A DNA stretch of 64,000 bases from Bacteroides oleiciplenus YIT 12058 (GTDB lineage Bacteria; Bacteroidota; Bacteroidia; Bacteroidales; Bacteroidaceae). The DNA lies in contig NZ_JH992945.1 in the NCBI RefSeq assembly GCF_000315485.1, forward strand, positions 358,567 through 422,566, in the 5' to 3' direction. Positions 62,174 to 64,000 of the stretch are shown here, one piece after another (position 1 is the first letter of the stretch; every line of letters starts with the position of its first letter). The notes under the pieces were generated by a model. It ran no database searches, was not told the DNA's origin, and saw only the letters and a program-made list of their open reading frames with translations. Position numbers and translations under genes: made by a program.

Positions 62174-64000
62174 ATGGAAAATATTCCGGTAACCGCATAC
62201 AGCGGTTTCAGTAATGTCCGGGGAGAAATAACACTCCGGAAAGTGATAGAGAACATCACAAAAGGAATGCATGCAAAACTTGTATTCAAAATCAGGATGC
62301 TCGTCAGTCAGGGAAAGATAGAAGAGGCGAACAATGTGAAGAAGCAATTGCCATTCTATACCGTAACGGCAGGATACAAAGAGAAAAGACAAGCGTACAG
62401 CATTACAGGCTATACTTATGCCATTCTGCTGGACATTGACGACCAGCCCGAAGAGAAACTGGAAGAACTGAGAGAGAAAATCAATGAAGACCCTAATACG
62501 CTGGCTTCTTTCCTAACTCCAAAAGGACACGGGTTCAAAGTATTCGTATTTCTGCGTACACAATACGCGTTGACTCTGAGAGAAAGTTTGGGTAAAGCGA
62601 AGGTGGACTTCGCCACGCTGGAGAAGCATCACAGAATGATGTATGATGCCTGCAAGGAATACTATGAACAGTTGCTCGGCGTAGAAGTGGACGGAAGTGG
62701 GAAAGATATATCAAGAGGATTCTTCACATCCTACGATGAGAAAGCCTATCTGAACGAAGAACTACTGAAGGAGATGGACGAGACACTGACAGATATTGTT
62801 CCACCCGAAAAGCCACAGGTAGGAAGAAAGAAAAGTGGTAAGGCGATAAGTGATAAGGTGGTAAAGGAGAGAGCTGTGAGTGATGATAAGGTGATAGGTG
62901 GTAAAAGTGATAAAGTGGAAGCCGAGCCGTGGGAAAAGATGGAATTCAACAAGGCAGTGCTCGCGGTAAAGAGAGTGTCGAAGTTTGAACCCGGAAACAG
63001 GGACAGTTTCATGTTCGCACTGGGAAATAAGTGTTATGCAAAAGGGTTGGAAGAAAGCGTAGTGATACGCCTGGCGCAGGAGAAGTTCGGAAGTGACGGG
63101 TTCAATGCGGGTACGCCCATACACAACGCATACATCTATACCGACAAGACCACGGAAGCTGCCATGCACAAGGAAGAGAAAACGGATACCATCAATCAGG
63201 TGCTCGATTTCCTAAAGACACATTATGACATACGAAGGAACGTGATACTGGACCGACTGGAATACCGCGACTTCAATGAGAAGGAGGAGAAATGGAAAGG
63301 AAAGTTCCGGCCCATGAGGGCGAGAAGTTTCAACTCCATATTCCTGCAACTCCAACTGGCAGGAATCAAGTGTTTCCGAAATTTCCTACAGGCGGTCATC
63401 GATTCGTCCTATGCAAGAGATTTCAATCCTTTCATGGACTACATCGGGAAGCTGAAACCATGGGACGGGGTGACAGACTACATCGGCGAGCTGGCGGACA
63501 CCGTGCAGACCGAAGACCGGGAGTTCTGGCTGAAGAGTTTCCGAAGGTGGTTCGTGGGGATGCTGGCGGGCGCATTGCAGGACGACACGGTGAACCACCT
63601 GGTCATCATCCTCTACTCCGAACAGGGAAAAGGAAAGAGCACCTGGATACGCCGATTGCTGCCACCCGAATGGAAAGAGTATTACCGCAACGGCATGGTG
63701 GACCCGGGAAACAAGGATCACCAGATACTGCTCAGTACACATGTTATCATCAATATGGAAGAGTTTGAAGGAGTCAGAGTCGGAGACATGGCGGGACTCA
63801 AGCGGATTATCACCCAGGAGAGCGTGACCGAACGCAAGGCGTACGACATACAGGCCTATAACTTTGTGCGCCACGCATCGTTCATTGCCAGCACCAACAG
63901 CCGACAATGCCTGCAGGATATAGGCGGGAACCGCCGCTTCCTCCCCTCCTCCGTCACCTCGCTGGATTACCGCACACCGGTCAATTACGAAGGGATATAT
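62174..64000 (+). CDS. VirE/BT4734-like primase-helicase protein (3' end cut off)
   Basis: Open from ATG 62174 to the window edge, about 609 codons. The N-terminal domain (1-200) matches the BT4734-like/VirE_N family, with acidic LLDIDDQPEE and TPKGHGFKVFVFL. Residues 215-255 form a low-complexity Lys/Ser/Asp linker. The C-terminal VirE domain has Walker A SEQGKGKST and Walker B-like HVIINMEEFEG. Homologues are primase/helicase-like proteins of mobile elements and are often found next to Bacteroides capsule loci. Probably a relic or living part of an integrated element. Confidence 0.85.
   Translation, partial: MENIPVTAYSGFSNVRGEITLRKVIENITKGMHAKLVFKIRMLVSQGKIEEANNVKKQLPFYTVTAGYKEKRQAYSITGYTYAILLDIDDQPEEKLEELREKINEDPNTLASFLTPKGHGFKVFVFLRTQYALTLRESLGKAKVDFATLEKHHRMMYDACKEYYEQLLGVEVDGSGKDISRGFFTSYDEKAYLNEELLKEMDETLTDIVPPEKPQVGRKKSGKAISDKVVKERAVSDDKVIGGKSDKVEAEPWEKMEFNKAVLAVKRVSKFEPGNRDSFMFALGNKCYAKGLEESVVIRLAQEKFGSDGFNAGTPIHNAYIYTDKTTEAAMHKEEKTDTINQVLDFLKTHYDIRRNVILDRLEYRDFNEKEEKWKGKFRPMRARSFNSIFLQLQLAGIKCFRNFLQAVIDSSYARDFNPFMDYIGKLKPWDGVTDYIGELADTVQTEDREFWLKSFRRWFVGMLAGALQDDTVNHLVIILYSEQGKGKSTWIRRLLPPEWKEYYRNGMVDPGNKDHQILLSTHVIINMEEFEGVRVGDMAGLKRIITQESVTERKAYDIQAYNFVRHASFIASTNSRQCLQDIGGNRRFLPSSVTSLDYRTPVNYEGIY
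62820..62925 (+). repeat. GATAAGTGATAAGGTGGTAAA-like repeat inside the VirE-like gene
   Basis: Short words GATAAGGTG, AGTGATAA and GGTGGTAAA recur in this stretch and encode a linker (KAISDKVVKERAVSDDKVIGGKSDK). They resemble the intergenic TAGTGATAA-type repeats near hydE and hydG, suggesting in-frame insertion of such a repeat. Confidence 0.6.

Noticed and set aside
62820..62925. CRISPR-like array
   Set aside because: Repeat words are too short and irregular, there are no spacers, and the region is in frame within a gene.

Overview
The window looks like chromosome of a gut Bacteroides (order Bacteroidales). Supporting signs: many perfect copies of the Bacteroidetes -7 promoter element TAnnTTTG, usually with TTG or TTTG about 19-20 bp upstream; UpxY/UpxZ capsule regulators; fimbrillin-like lipoproteins; DNA inversion switches; an IS30-family element; and anaerobic [FeFe]-hydrogenase chemistry. 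I recognise no rRNA, tRNA or CRISPR array. Species cannot be fixed from sequence alone.

Layout. (a) 1-3.7 kb, minus strand: a large surface lipoprotein (fimbrillin-like N-terminus, PKD-like domain, 11 visible 27-residue repeats, cut by the window edge), a small gene coupled to it, a 0.33-kb invertible promoter segment and the adjacent tyrosine recombinase. (b) 3.9-8.5 kb: an operon of alpha/beta hydrolase, cyclophilin-like lipoprotein, DUF3737 beta-helix protein, PatB/MalY-type C-S lyase and EamA exporter. (c) 8.7-18 kb: ferredoxin-type aldo/keto reductase, FucP-like MFS transporter, GNAT acetyltransferase, RRM RNA-binding protein, nitronate monooxygenase, ferritin/VIT1 transporter, DUF1848 protein and iron-type alcohol dehydrogenase. 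(d) 18.2-28.9 kb: pyrD, then a hydrogen-metabolism island. A group-B-like [FeFe] hydrogenase with maturases HydE, HydG and HydF faces a convergent operon for a trimeric NAD-linked [FeFe] hydrogenase. (e) 29-36.2 kb: small DUF6686-like gene with enolase, a FISUMP fimbrillin-like lipoprotein with a predicted metzincin-like lipoprotein, a PepSY-like secreted protein and a PIN toxin-antitoxin pair.

(f) 36.3-61.3 kb, minus strand: a capsular polysaccharide operon read from upxY (60881) to a terminator at about 36265. It holds UpxY, UpxZ, three PLP aminotransferase-fold enzymes, two ATP-grasp ligases, a CapK/phenylacetate-CoA-ligase-like gene broken by an IS30 element, an outer-membrane porin and BCCT-type transporter pair, glycosyltransferases, a TagD-like cytidylyltransferase/Gfo-Idh fusion, an SDR, a TagF-like transferase, Wzy, a MurJ-type flippase, a UDP-HexNAc dehydrogenase and the initiating sugar-phosphate transferase. 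Upstream lies a second invertible promoter, 26-bp inverted repeats at 61086-61111 and 61282-61307. (g) 61.3-64 kb, plus strand: a small unknown gene and a VirE/BT4734-like protein running off the window.

Two points stand out. Both invertible segments carry a promoter that, in the orientation given, points away from the operon it should drive, so both the surface lipoprotein and the capsule appear OFF in this assembly. The capsule locus also combines parts unusual for a capsule: a porin and BCCT transporter, an adenylate-forming enzyme, ATP-grasp ligases, and a cytidylyltransferase with a TagF-like transferase. My inference is a capsule decorated with an imported zwitterionic small molecule and/or a teichoic-acid-like polyol phosphate.
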